A stretch of DNA of 64,000 bases, taken from positions 16,126 to 80,125 of the forward strand of contig JFHB01000136.1 in the NCBI GenBank assembly GCA_000729835.1. The letters run 5' to 3'. Below the pieces are notes generated by a model, which searched no databases, had not been told where the DNA came from, and saw nothing but the letters and a program-made list of their open reading frames with translations. Positions 22,974-33,806 of the stretch are shown piece by piece. This DNA comes from Atkinsonella hypoxylon. Its lineage: Eukaryota; Ascomycota; Sordariomycetes; Hypocreales; Clavicipitaceae. Numbering within the stretch: the first letter of the stretch is position 1; each line of letters opens with the position of its first letter. The position numbers and the translations under genes are program-made.

Positions 22974-25900
22974 ATGGCCTTCCTGTTCAAATCCAAGAAG
23001 AGTCAGGATCGCGCCCTGTCAAGTCGTGATGGAAGCTCAGCATCGCAAGCGTCTACTCAGAGTGCCGGCGCTCGCATAGCCCGCGATGAAAAAAATGCTG
23101 CACAACGAGCCACACCTACTGGAAGCTTAGCCTCCGTCGATGAAATGGGTACTGGTAGCCCCGAACAAACCCGCCACGGTGGAAGTCTTGAACAGATGCA
23201 ATCATCAGATCTTCCCGTAAGCCGCATTGGGCCATCCTCTCCCTCTTTGATCCTGGCTATAAACCGCTTCCTGCTAATGCTTTGTTTTTATTCCAACCCG
23301 AGCAGCTACGCAATGGCCCACCGTCGTCACATTCCAATGCCTCCCTATACCCATGGTCGCAACGGCGGCTGACATACACATCATCAAGTCCAAGCCCTTT
23401 CCCGCGATATGGCGCTGCTGTCAATGCTACCGCGTCAAAAGAGGGTGACATTTACATGATGGGTGGCTTAATCAATAGCTCAACTGTAAAGGGCGACTTA
23501 TGGATGGTTGAGGCCGGTGGTAACCTGGCCTGCTACCCTCTCTCAACCACTGCTGAAGGTCCTGGCCCGCGTGTAGGTCACGCCAGCTTGCTCGTGGGCA
23601 ATGCGTTCATTGTTTATGGCGGTGATACCAAAATTGAAGAGTCTGATGTCCTTGACCAGACTTTGTATCTATTGAATACTTGTGAGCAGACACAGTGCGA
23701 TTGTCGCAAACAAGACGCAAAAACAGGAGCTGACAAGATGTTGACCAGCAACGAGGCACTGGTCTCGCGCGTTGCCAGCCGGAACTCGCCCTCCCGGGCG
23801 ATACGGTCACTCTCTCAATATCCTAGGATCCAAACTATACATCTTTGGGGGCCAGGTTGAGGGTTACTTCATGAACGACCTCTCGGCTTTTGATCTGAAT
23901 CAATTACAATCCCCGAACTACATGTGGGAGATACTACTACCGAGCGATAGTTCGCCCAAGACGCCGGCTGCCCGTACGAACCATTCCATGGTTACTCTGA
24001 ATGACAAGATGTATTTGTGAGTAGGATCGGCATTACCCAATCCCTAAGCTAAGATTAGATGCAGTTTTACTGACTGAGCCGACACAGATTTGGCGGAACC
24101 AACGGTTTTCAGTGGTTCAACGACGTTTGGTGTTATGATCCAGCCCTCAATTCCTGGACTCAGCTAGACTGTATTGGCTACATTCCTACCCCGAGAGAAG
24201 GCCACGCGGCTGCTTTGGTTGACGACGTTATGTACATTTTTGGTGGTCGTACCGAGGAAGGTACCGATTTGGGAGACTTGGCTGCGTTTAGGATTAGCTC
24301 AAGGAGGTGGTATACCTTTCAGAATATGGGACCTTCTCCGTCCCCGCGATCTGGCCATAGCATGACCACGGTTGGCAAGTCAGTTGTTGTTCTGGGAGGA
24401 GAGCCCAGCTCAGCCACTACCACGATTAATGACCTGGGCATCATGTATGTTCTCGATACGACTAAGATTCGATATCCCAATGACAGCCAGCAAGGAGCGC
24501 AACGCGCTCCACAGGGACTCCGCCGACCTAGCACAAGCGACGCCACGACTCCTGCAAATCGTCAACTACCACCGGCTTCAACCTCACATGATCCACGGAA
24601 GCAGGGAATCGTTCCTGCAGCTGTTGCATCTACTGTCGGGACTAGGCCTACAAATGGATACACATCACCGACCCCTAAAGGACCAGATCCCACTATGCAA
24701 CAAAACCAAGGAGTTTCTTCAGTGCCCTCTTCAACCTCTCCTGCCTCGAAGCTACCAAGAGCAGGAGTTACACCCAGTTCCGCCGGTCCGCCTCCTCAGG
24801 GACCAACTCCAGCTAAACCGACGGTCGAAACATCCAGCATTGGTCGAGTCCGAGGCGCATCTACAGACCAAGCTGGGCCGTCCATTTCTCCGCAAAAAAA
24901 TTCGGTGCCAACTAATGCTTATGCTGCTGCGACAAATGCTCCTCCTGCCGCCGAAAATGATATGGCTGCCGTCAATACTGCCGTCAATACTGCCGTCAAT
25001 GGGCGGCGAACTCCCACTCAGGCTGCTCAGATGGGAAGAAGCGGGTCGAAGCAAGAGCAATCCGCTGTGGAATCATCCAAGGGTAGCCACAGAAGTCATC
25101 GGCATCCACAGGGTTCTGTCGACAGCTCTGCTGACGTAGGGGTGAGGGCTAACCGACCGTCATCCCCTCCCCCCCCTACACGCCAAACGAGTAATCCGCT
25201 TTCTCGTCGATCGTCGGGCAGAAACTCGCAGACCGTGGCTCTTTTGAAGGAATTGGATTCGGCACGGAACAGGAATGCATGGTATGCTTCCGAGCTGGAA
25301 CTTGCCCGGAAATCGGGATATGTCTCGTCGGCCACAATGAGCTCTCTTGACGCCAAAGCAGCCGAGACATTTGACGACGAGGATCGACCACTCATCGAGG
25401 CTCTCCTCGCTATGAGAACCGAGTTGGCAAACGTCCAAAGCGCAGTGGATAAGCAAGCCGTCCTCGCCGCGAAACAAATTGCCGAGGCAGAGAAACAACG
25501 TGATGCGGCCATTCAGGAGGCTGTATATGCGAAGGCCAAGTTGGCTGCGCATGCAGGCGGAAGCGTGGCGAGTACACCCCAGCTGGATGCTGAACGTGAC
25601 GAGCCAGCGGATCGATCCGGCGAGATGAGCAGGAAGCTGGCCTCGGCATTGCACTTACAAAAGGAACTCAAGTCCCAGGTGGAGCATCTCAAGAGTGACT
25701 TGGCTACAGAAAGGACTGCGCGCCAGCTGGCAGAGGATACCGCGGCTGCTGCCCAGAAGCGGTTGACAGACCTGGAAGCGTACAAACAGCAGACGTCCTC
25801 CGAAGTTAGTCGATTAAAAGCAGAGCTACACGATGTGCAGCGAGAGGCACGGGAACAATCTGTAACTTGCGCTGAAGCTACGGCAGCACTAGAGCTGGCG

Positions 25901-27514
25901 AGAGCGGAAAGGGGCGAATTCGAATCCAAGTACAAAGAGGCTGTAGGTTCGTCAAAGAAACACGACGAAACATTCGAGTCCTTGCGAAGCGCCATAGCCG
26001 CATCGGAAGACGCCAGAACGCATCTCGAGAAGAAGCTGGCAGAGGAGCGTGCTGCGCGCGACAGTATTGAAGACAAGCTGAACAAGCTGAAACTGGAACA
26101 CGAGGCTCGCACAACGGAATTGGTTGCAACTACCCAACGCTTGCGTGATGCAGAGGAACTTGCTGAGAATCATGCGAATGAGGCTCGAACCCACCGCCAA
26201 GCACTTCTGTCTGGACTAGAGAAGGTTTCTACGCGGGCATCAGCTGACGAAAGCAAAAGTGATAGTGAGCGTACATTGGCTTTTCAGAAGCAAATCGCCA
26301 CAGCCAACGAGTTGGTTAAGAAGTATCAACAAGAAGCCGATGTGGCCGCAGACAAACTACGAAGTGCCGAGGAGCGGATCGCTGGCTTGGAACAGTATCA
26401 GGAACAAGCAAGCAGGGAAGGCGTTGCTATAAGAAGACAGCTCCAATCTGCGCTGAGAGAAACGCAGAGCCTGCTGGCGGGGCACACTGACTTGAAGAAC
26501 AAGCTTGCAGCGCAACAACTAGAGACAAATGCCATGACGGTGCAGCATAATGCTCTCAAGGATATTTTGGCCGAACGTGGCATCAGCCCGACCGCTGCAA
26601 TCCGTGCTCGAAACTTGACGAGTCCGAGAACGAACTCCCCCGAGCAGACACGACTACGAGATTTGGAGACGCAACTTGCTAATGCTATGGCTGCTCATGA
26701 GGAGAGCAGACAGCAGTTTGCGGCGCAACAGCAGGAGTCTGAGATGGCCTACCGCGAGAAGCTCCAACAGCTCGAGAGTGACTACATGTCGGCAGTGTAT
26801 TGCTTCAGAGGCGCAGAAAAAGTGCTGAAGCAGCTCAAGGACCAGATCTCACAGTACGAAAAAGACAACGGGCGTCTCAAGGCAGAAAATGAAGAATTAG
26901 AGAGCGAACGGAATAAGCTGCAGCAGAAGGTGGAGGCTTTGATGGCGGAGACGCAAGCAGCCGGGTCCAAACTGGAGAAGAGCCTCGAGTCCCTCAAAAA
27001 GGACGTGACGGAGCACAAGAAACAACGCGATGAAGCCATGAAAACGCTGGAACAAGTTCGTTCAGAAAATGCGCTGCTCGAGCAGCGTGCCGGTGACGCT
27101 GAGCAAAAAGTGGCCATGCTCCTCGACCAAGTTGAGCATTCTGTTGACAGCTACAGACGACGCAGCCGCCAAGCGCCGAGCATGAACGCGGAGAGCACCA
27201 ATGGTCTGGCACTCAGCCACAGTCGCAATGAGAGCTCGGAGAATGAGAGCGAGTACGGTGGGAACAACATGGATGCTAGAAACAGCGCCGCGCTCGACAA
27301 TCTCGCGAGTGAGCTAGAAACATTACGGAGTCACTGGGAGGCTACCAACAAGAATTATCGGCTGAGCGCCAACTTTGATTTTGACGCTCCTGCCGTCAGT
27401 GGCAAGAAGGCCGACGAAAGTGCGCCCAGCCCAGGTCTGAGCGAAAGCCTCGCTGATTGGAGAAAGAGGCTGGATACCGATGATCACCGCTACAGCGGAG
27501 GTGACAAGGCCTAA
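22974..27514 (+). CDS. tea1: Kelch-repeat and coiled-coil cell-polarity protein (Tea1/KelA type)
   Basis: Four exons, 22974-23216, 23306-23681, 23749-24016 and 24088-27514, encode 1437 residues. The introns are 89, 67 and 71 bp, and each join restores a kelch blade (for example LLNTSTRHWSRALPAG and MYLFGGTNGFQWFNDVW). In fungi, Tea1/KelA proteins ride microtubule plus ends to the cell tip and mark sites of polarised growth. About residues 90-410 carry kelch repeats with YMMGG, FIVYGG, LYIFGG, YLFGG, MYIFGG and VVLGG strands. A serine/proline-rich linker follows, and about residues 680-1310 are heptad-rich coiled coil (AEAEKQRDAAIQEA and similar). The length is near that of the Aspergillus KelA protein. 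An NTAVNTAV repeat sits in the linker (24970-25000). Confidence 0.9.
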
Positions 27515-28811
27515 CGAAGTAAGAGAATAGGCTGTTGCATATTACAAAGAAGGGGTTGCGACAAAGCTATGTCCGGAATCCGCTACGCATTGACGAAAAC
27601 AGACAGACTATATATACCCAGTCGACCGCTTCATTATTGTTATCCCCCTCCTTCTCTCTCTCTCCCTCTCTCTGTCTCTCTCTCTTTGCTGGACAGGATC
27701 AAAGAGAATTATGGCTTGCGATGTGGCATGAATGCGTCCTTGTACATTGGTATGATCCATCGGTTCTTGATTGCTTTTTTTTGTTTCTCGGTGCTGCGAT
27801 TCTGAAGATGAAAAAGTCAGATTCAATCGGAAGTTGAAGGGGGGGATTGTGGCCTGTCGATGTATTTGTAACATGTCGTGTGTTATGCCGCGTCTTGACT
27901 ACGATTTCTCCTTCTCTTTCCTTCCTTTGCATCTCTCTCTCTTTTTTTTTTTTTTCTTGTCTCACGAATTTTAGGTGAGCTTAGGGTTCCGGATAAATAC
28001 CCCATTTTTTAAAACACATCAATGTCTAAAACTTATTTTTTTTCTGTGTACCTCTGTTGGATTCGTCGCGCTGCGCGTCGATGTGTTCATGCTGCTTGAT
28101 GAGCTTTGCGGATTCGAAGTGCATGTGCTGCTCTGGTGGGAATAAGGTGAGTTGTCTTCGTTTCGGTTATAGAATGGGTGTGAATGGCTCACGTACATCA
28201 ATGGCTCGTTGCGTCCTCAGATATCGTGTATATTCAGTGAGTAGCATTATTTCTTAACTCGGTCGTTATTGCTCTTCGCGGTAATCTATTCAGTGAGTAA
28301 GGAGGGAATGCACATTTCGTATGTACGTATGGCTTATACGTCCATGTAGACTAGTGACGAATCAGAGCGAGTGTGGGTGAGAGCACCCAAGTAGGTTAAG
28401 CGCACAGAACAGACAGCCAAGCCAATCAATCAATCAAGTATTTGATACATGTCAGTTACAAGCCAACGAAGCATAAAACCGTGTCTTGCCACAAATGGCT
28501 CTGTAGGCATAGATACCGACGTGAGTCCCCTTTCTACCCTGCCAATCCTCGTATATGCTAAGAGGCCAACCATCACCGCAACTACGTCGTGCAGTTCACC
28601 ACCAACTTACAGGCAACCCGTTTCCCACAACGCCAACATCGAGACCGGCACAGCCATCTAAAGCATAGACGAGGGAAACAGCAACTGGGTTCTCCGCGAG
28701 TGGGACATGAATGCCTTCCTATGCCATATGTAATAGGCTGCGTCGTCATCGCTCAGCTGGCATTCCCCCCCCCCCCTGGTCTCGGTTCATGTTCAGCCCC
28801 GTCTCGACTCA
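27515..28811. other. Intergenic region with pyrimidine tracts
   Basis: About 1.3 kb downstream of the Tea1-like gene. It holds a CT microsatellite at 27646-27688, a T tract at 27942-27955 and a C tract at 28767-28778. Short frames exist, but none has convincing protein character. Confidence 0.5.
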
Positions 28812-29069
28812 TCAAGGAGCGCTACTGCGATCTGCCGCACTACCATTAGCACTGTATCTGTTCTTGGGCAGCCAAGAGGGGAAAAAGGCAATGGCGTGCG
28901 AACTTTCAGACATGGACCTTGTCTCCGTCGACGTGGCTCGTCTCCTGCCAGCCGATCGTTCCCACAACTTTACCAGGTTCAGGATGAAGTTGGGCAGGGC
29001 GATGAGTAGGGCGATGATGGCTACAATGGCCTGGGGGAAGGTTGTCGGCTCAGGAGTTGTGGGGGACAT
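28812..29069 (-). CDS. Candidate small single-pass membrane protein (85 residues)
   Basis: An ATG at 29069 (context CTCCATGTC) opens an 85-residue frame. A polar, proline-rich start (MSPTTPEPTTFP) is followed by a clear hydrophobic helix (QAIVAIIALLIALPNFILNLVKLW, about residues 13-36) and then a basic RSAGRRR cluster and a Ser/Arg-rich tail. This order, membrane helix then positive patch, is what a small tail-in membrane protein looks like and is unlikely noise. A competing frame on the plus strand (28711-29133) lacks such features. I do not recognise a named family, and a downstream intron that changes the C-terminus cannot be excluded. Confidence 0.42.
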   Translation of the reverse strand: MSPTTPEPTTFPQAIVAIIALLIALPNFILNLVKLWERSAGRRRATSTETRSMSESSHAIAFFPSWLPKNRYSANGSAADRSSAP

Positions 29070-29175
29070 GGAGGAGTTGGTGATGTCAGCTGGTGGTAGG
29101 TATTTGGGAGGTTTTTTCCAGCCTAGGTACTAGGGTGGAGCCTTTGCCACGGCCGCTCAACGCTGGCGCGAAAAC

Positions 29176-29435
29176 ATGAAGTTGTCAAGCACCATATGCG
29201 CTGTTGCACTTTCGGGTGCTGCTCTTGCAAGTCCTGTATGTTGTGTCGTCAGATCATGTGCACTGCTGTAACCACAAAAAGGAAAAAATTAACATAAGGG
29301 CAGATAGTGCAATCTGTATCTTGGCAGATAGTGCAATCTGTATCTTTGCAGATCTTAGCCATCTATTGCGCTCTTAAAACTGCTGTTAACAAACTAGCTG
29401 GTAACGAACAAGGAGCAAATAAGATCGCACATTAG
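29176..29435 (+). CDS. Candidate small secreted peptide with 8-residue repeats
   Basis: An ATG at 29176 opens 20 codons with the pattern of a signal peptide: MKLSS, hydrophobic ICAVALSGAALA, then SP. They end exactly at a GTATGT donor (29236). A 68 bp intron, the usual size here, could end at GGCAG (29303). The second exon, 29304-29435, then stays open in the same phase for 43 codons, giving 63 residues. A 24 bp direct repeat in this exon encodes IVQSVSWQ then IVQSVSLQ, so its unit is a whole number of codons. No family is recognised. The alternative is the first exon of a decayed secreted-protein gene followed by unrelated repeat DNA. Confidence 0.3.
29300..29352. repeat. 24 bp tandem direct repeat (about 2.2 copies)
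   Basis: GCAGATAGTGCAATCTGTAT followed by CTTG occurs at 29300 and again at 29324 with a single-base difference at the end, then a third partial copy GCAGAT. It falls inside the candidate second exon described above. Confidence 0.85.
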
Positions 29436-29609
29436 GCCTAAGATAGTTAGATAGCAGAGCCTCCCCGTCTCCCCGGACTTCTAAGGCTCCCGAGCTTCCT
29501 ACCAATTTAAGGTCTTCCAACACGTCCCACCCTCCCAAGCCTCGCCCCGTCGTCCAAGACAGGCTTGGAGATTTCATGGGCCGCTGGGGTCTCAAATCCA
29601 CATGCACCA
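29436..29609. other. Short intergenic segment downstream of SMC5
   Basis: About 170 bp before the SMC5 stop, presumably SMC5 3' untranslated region. Nothing else was seen. Confidence 0.5.
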
Positions 29610-32600
29610 TCAAGCCGATGCCATCAATCGCTTCTGCACACGAATACATCGCGCAAAGTCAAGCCTCCCACCCTCCTTGGGCATATGCTCCCCGCTGGCA
29701 ATACACAAGACTCGCATCTTGGCATCATACCGCAGCCCCGTCAACAGCTTGGGCGTAATCAAGAAGTACTGGCTCGTGTGTTGACGGCACGCAATTTCCA
29801 CCATGCGCTCATGCACCATTCGCTCGTTGCGCGGGTCCATGCCCTGGTTGATCTCGTCGACGACCCGGAAGGGTGATTGAGCCATCGACTGCAGCGCCAT
29901 GAGGTAAAAGATGGTTGACACCGCCCTTTCACCCCCGGATTGTCGGTGCGCCGTCAGTTGCTGAAGCGCTTCGTTTTCCCTAAGAAACAGCCAGTCAGTC
30001 AGCAGTCGATGATTCCATCTCAAGCCTGTGGTAAGCGCCCGACTTGGTGGAGGAAGAAAAATCATGCAACCAAGTACCTGAACTTGACCATAATGTCCAA
30101 TGCCCATTGAGAAAAGTCCTCGTCCTTGTGAATGCGCACCTCGCCCGCACAGCTGATCTGCTCAAAGTTGTAGGCAAAGGCGTCGTTGATCTGTGAGACG
30201 AGTTCTTCCAGCTTGGGCTCCCATTTGCTCATCACCTCTTCGAGCCTGGAGCTCAGCAGCTCAAGCTGTTCGCTGATGCCCTCCATATTCCGCTTGAGCT
30301 GGACAATTTCCTCCGCACGCCTCTCGAATTCACGGATGACGTTCGGATTAGCAGCGTGGATGAGCTCGAGTTTCGCCTCCTCTGCAGCAATTTCCATTTC
30401 TACCTCTTCGGCCGATTTCCCTTCCGCAAGTCTCGTCAGGACCTCGCGCTTTTCTTCATCAAACGCCAGAAGATCTCGGACTTCCTCCCCCAACCGCCTG
30501 CCTGCGTCTCTCATCCTGTTCATTTCCTCTGTGGCTTCCTGGACTTTGTGCCTTCCCTCCTCAAGTTCGTGCATAATGTTCGCGTTGCGTTCCTTCAGGC
30601 CCTCGACGTCCGACTTTGCTTCGATGAGCCGGATCTTAGCTTCGACAAGCTCCAGATGAGCCTTTCGAATCTTGTCGGTGAGCTTCTTGTGCCGATTGAC
30701 GCGTCTGGCGCGTAGAATCACCGCCTTATCCCACTCATACTGGATATCCTGCAGCTTCTTTCTGATGTCTCGAATCGCTTGCTCGTGCGCGGCCTTCTGT
30801 CGCTCTTCCAGCTCTACCTCATGTTAACATACAGTACGCACTGCAAGCTAGAAAATGAAACTTGCCTATCTTCTCTGGCAGTGATTGCCACTTTTGATAT
30901 TCCTTCTGCAAAGTGCTTTTTTCGATCCGCAACATATCCTGTCCATACTCGTCAGTATCCTGCTTGAAGAGAGCATCCAGGTGAAGGAAGGCATGCGAAC
31001 AATTTTCTTCACAGTATCTGACTTCTGAGACTCAATCTCGTTGTACTTGGCTTCAAGCGCCGCACTTTCGCCCGTGAGTGCCTCTTGCTTGTCGGAAGCC
31101 TCCACTAACCGTCTCTTCAATTCCTCCTTCTCTTGTTCATCAACCGGCTGCGACGTCCAAAACCTCCCCTTGTGAATGTTCTTGGTGATGGTTGTCATTG
31201 CCTGAGGGCCATATTCTCGACGGCGACGAATCATAAATGTCTGCCGTCCAGCAGCCCACTGGCTGATCTTGCCGCTGTTGGCAAGTCGTTCGTAGGCTTC
31301 ATCGTTATGCTCCGCCCGCGCTACACCTGACTGGTGTAGTCTCCTTTCCGCGCACAACATGGCTAAGACGGGCCCAGGACCACCAAGGTAGTCTACAGCG
31401 AACCCGTCGAGTCCAAACGCTGCCGCCTCTTGCGCTTCTACCGGCGGCTTATACGCAGATAGTGGATTCAAGCAAGTTCGGACGACCACAGACAAACTCA
31501 TGGAGCGATACAATTGGTCGGTGAGTTTCTTGTAATCGCCCTTGGTCTGTGCAGTGAAGCACAAGAAATCGTCATACTGAAGCATGGCCTGTATTTGGTC
31601 TGAGTAGCGCTCGTCCTTAACACAGCAGCTGACCATCGGCGGCCCAAATACTTCTTTTTCAAAATCTGCTTGGTGCTCTTGTACCCATTGCCATGCTGTT
31701 GCCACATCTGGAAAGTTCTTTCGCATGAAGCTCTCCTGTTGCCCCTGCTGTGTCTGGAGATCATCTGCCTCTTTTTGCATCCGCCGTATGTCGTTCATGA
31801 TGATTCTTGTACGCTCTTTCAGGGCACCCATTTCTATTTGAATCTGGCGCTGCTCAGCTTCCAATTCCCGAGAATGATGTTCCTCGGCGCGCTAGAGTCC
31901 CAACTTATTTTAGCCAACCACTTCCAGTATATTTTTTCTTTACTTGGGAGATATTTGATCACGTACAATTTTCTGGTTCCAATTCGCGGCATTGAATTCC
32001 GCAGGCTGATTCTTAAAGTCTGCTTGAAAAGCAGTGATTTTTGAACGTGAAAAGGCGAGTTCCTTTCTTTTTGCGTCGAAGCCCTTTTGCTCGGCATACA
32101 GTTTGTTGTTCATCTCTTTGATTTCTTCCGTTGCACTGCTGATATCGCGAGCAACCCTCTGAGTTGCAGTTTCAGCGCCTTTCAACGCCCCGTCTTTATC
32201 CTTTATTGCTTCTTCAATCTGTCGGGTATATTCTTGCTTCTGATTGACAGCTTCTAGAGATGGTCCGCTTTCTGATTCTAATTGTCGCAAGGACTGCTCG
32301 GCTTCTTTCTTTCCATCTTTAGCTCTTGTGTAGTTGTCCCGCGCCTCTTGATACTTTGCCAAAAGGAGCGCAGACTGGAGGTCCCGAACTTTCTGTTGAA
32401 TTTCCTCTCGTTCGCGGATTCTATCCACGTCGGCTTGCAGCCCTTGCTGCCGATTCTCCAGAGTTCTCAGAGTTTCTACATCCGTGTGAAATCCCTCGGC
32501 AAGCTCCTTCTTTTTCCTGTGTAGCTCCTGAAGCTGACCTTGCCACTTCAGCATCTCCTCTGGTGCTGCAGCACGCAAGGTCTCGTGAAGCAAATCCACA

Positions 32601-33256
32601 GGGGTGCAAGCCGCAAATTCAACGACCCGGTCTTGCGGCAGGAACTGGCAAAGGTTGTCCACCTGGATCTTGAGCGATCGCATCAGGTCCTGGATCCTTT
32701 TGTGAGTCGTCTCCTTTCCATTGAGCCACCATTTCTGATTGTTTTGTTCACGGCGAATTTGGACTTTGATGATATAGTTGTGTCGGTCGGTGGGCTCTTT
32801 TTGAAGCTCGATCTCGATCGTTGCAGAGTCCTTGCCGTGCTTGACGAATTCCTTCACGGATCCAGCACGCCCGAGATGTTTGGGACTATACCCGAGGCCA
32901 AGGCAGATGGCACAAACAAGGGAGCTTTTCCCCGTGCCATTTGGGCCGATAACCATGTTCAAGTGAGGGCCAGGGAAGAACTCTGCCTTTTCGTACGTGA
33001 CAAAGTTTTCCACGGTGACACGGACAATGGCGCCAGGCTTGAAGGCCTTCATAACATCGCTGCCTGATGTGCCGCTCAGGTCTCTGCCACCCATACTTGA
33101 GGGGCCCGTATCTCCATCGCTTTCGGGTTCGGAGCCGAGTCGCCGTCGCTTTGGCAAGTCGACCGCTGGTGAGTCAGCGACATTTTGCGCATCGTCGCTT
33201 AATTTAGCGTCTTCCGTCTCGAATCGCCGTCGACGACGAGACGAAAGCTGCGGCAT
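29610..33256 (-). CDS. SMC5: SMC5, structural maintenance of chromosomes protein
   Basis: SMC5 pairs with SMC6 in the nuclear complex for recombinational repair and replication-fork stability. Proposed exons are 33256-31967, 31891-31013 (or -31001), 30959-30866, 30813-30078 and 29979-29610, about 1122-1126 residues, the normal SMC5 size. Walker A (GPNGTGKSS, about residue 105) lies in an N-terminal ATPase half; long coiled coils flank a central hinge; the signature SGGER (about residue 1016) and Walker B FRVVDEINQGMD close the C-terminal half. Walker B has VVDE, as SMC5 does. One intron is GC-AG (30865-30814), and the join near 31012-30960 is uncertain: the frame must shift there, by a 41-53 bp intron with weak sites or an indel. 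The start is either ATG 33256 (MPQLSSRRRRR) or in-frame ATG 33307; I prefer the former because SMC5 proteins tend to start with a short basic tail. Confidence 0.9.
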
Positions 33257-33724
33257 GACGCCTTCGTGGTATGGGAGTCGTCGCTGAGCGACGAAACCAA
33301 ATGCCATAAATGTCCAACTTGCCAACAAAGCTAAAACGGAGTGCTTGGTACTTCTAGTGACGCGTGAGCACGCGTTAATCCCCACCAGTCAGTCCCCAAA
33401 GGTATGTGGGTGGGGCAGGATCTACCTAGAAGCTACGGAGAACTCCACAATTACTGCAAGCCTCATAAATGTATGTACTAAGTTCAGCAAAGATGGAGTG
33501 ACCACAAGTACACTATCAAAATACTCATCATATGTAAATAACAGGGTCCTGGACGCGCAACGAATATATGATTTGACGACCGTCATGTTATTGACTGAAT
33601 TTTCTGGACATGCTCACTTAGCGAAAGCCGGAGATAATTTAAGAAAAGAAAGAAAGGAAAGGAAAAAGAGAATATAAATCCAATGTTTGAATTTGCCAAA
33701 CGAGGAAAAAAGAAGTTTTGTTCT
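33257..33724. other. Short SMC5 upstream region
   Basis: About 470 bp between the SMC5 start and tRNA-Gly. It contains a possible extra in-frame SMC5 ATG (33307) and a purine-only run at 33643-33673. The SMC5 promoter is inferred to be here. Confidence 0.45.
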
Positions 33725-33806
33725 TGCGTAATCTGGGAATCGAACCCAGGGCTCCCCGACGCTGCTCCGATGGCAACGGAGAATTTTACCACTAAACCAA
33801 TTACGC
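33725..33806 (-). tRNA. tRNA-Gly (anticodon GCC) with probable 11-nt intron
   Basis: On the minus strand: acceptor stem GCGTAAT paired with ATTACGC, D arm GTTT/AAAT, T arm CTGGG-TTCGATT-CCCAG, and anticodon loop TTGCCAT (anticodon GCC). The stretch between the anticodon and T arm is about 11 nt too long. Removing TCGGAGCAGCG (33770-33760), directly 3' of the base after the anticodon, leaves a normal stem CTCCG/CGGGG (one T-G pair) and a 4-nt variable loop. Eukaryotic tRNA introns sit at this position. The gene is otherwise complete, with discriminator A at 33725. Confidence 0.88.

Noticed and set aside
25513..26112. 199-codon minus-strand frame rich in Ser/Ala
   Set aside because: Antisense shadow of the Tea1-like coiled coil; its composition is what the reverse strand of a coiled coil gives.
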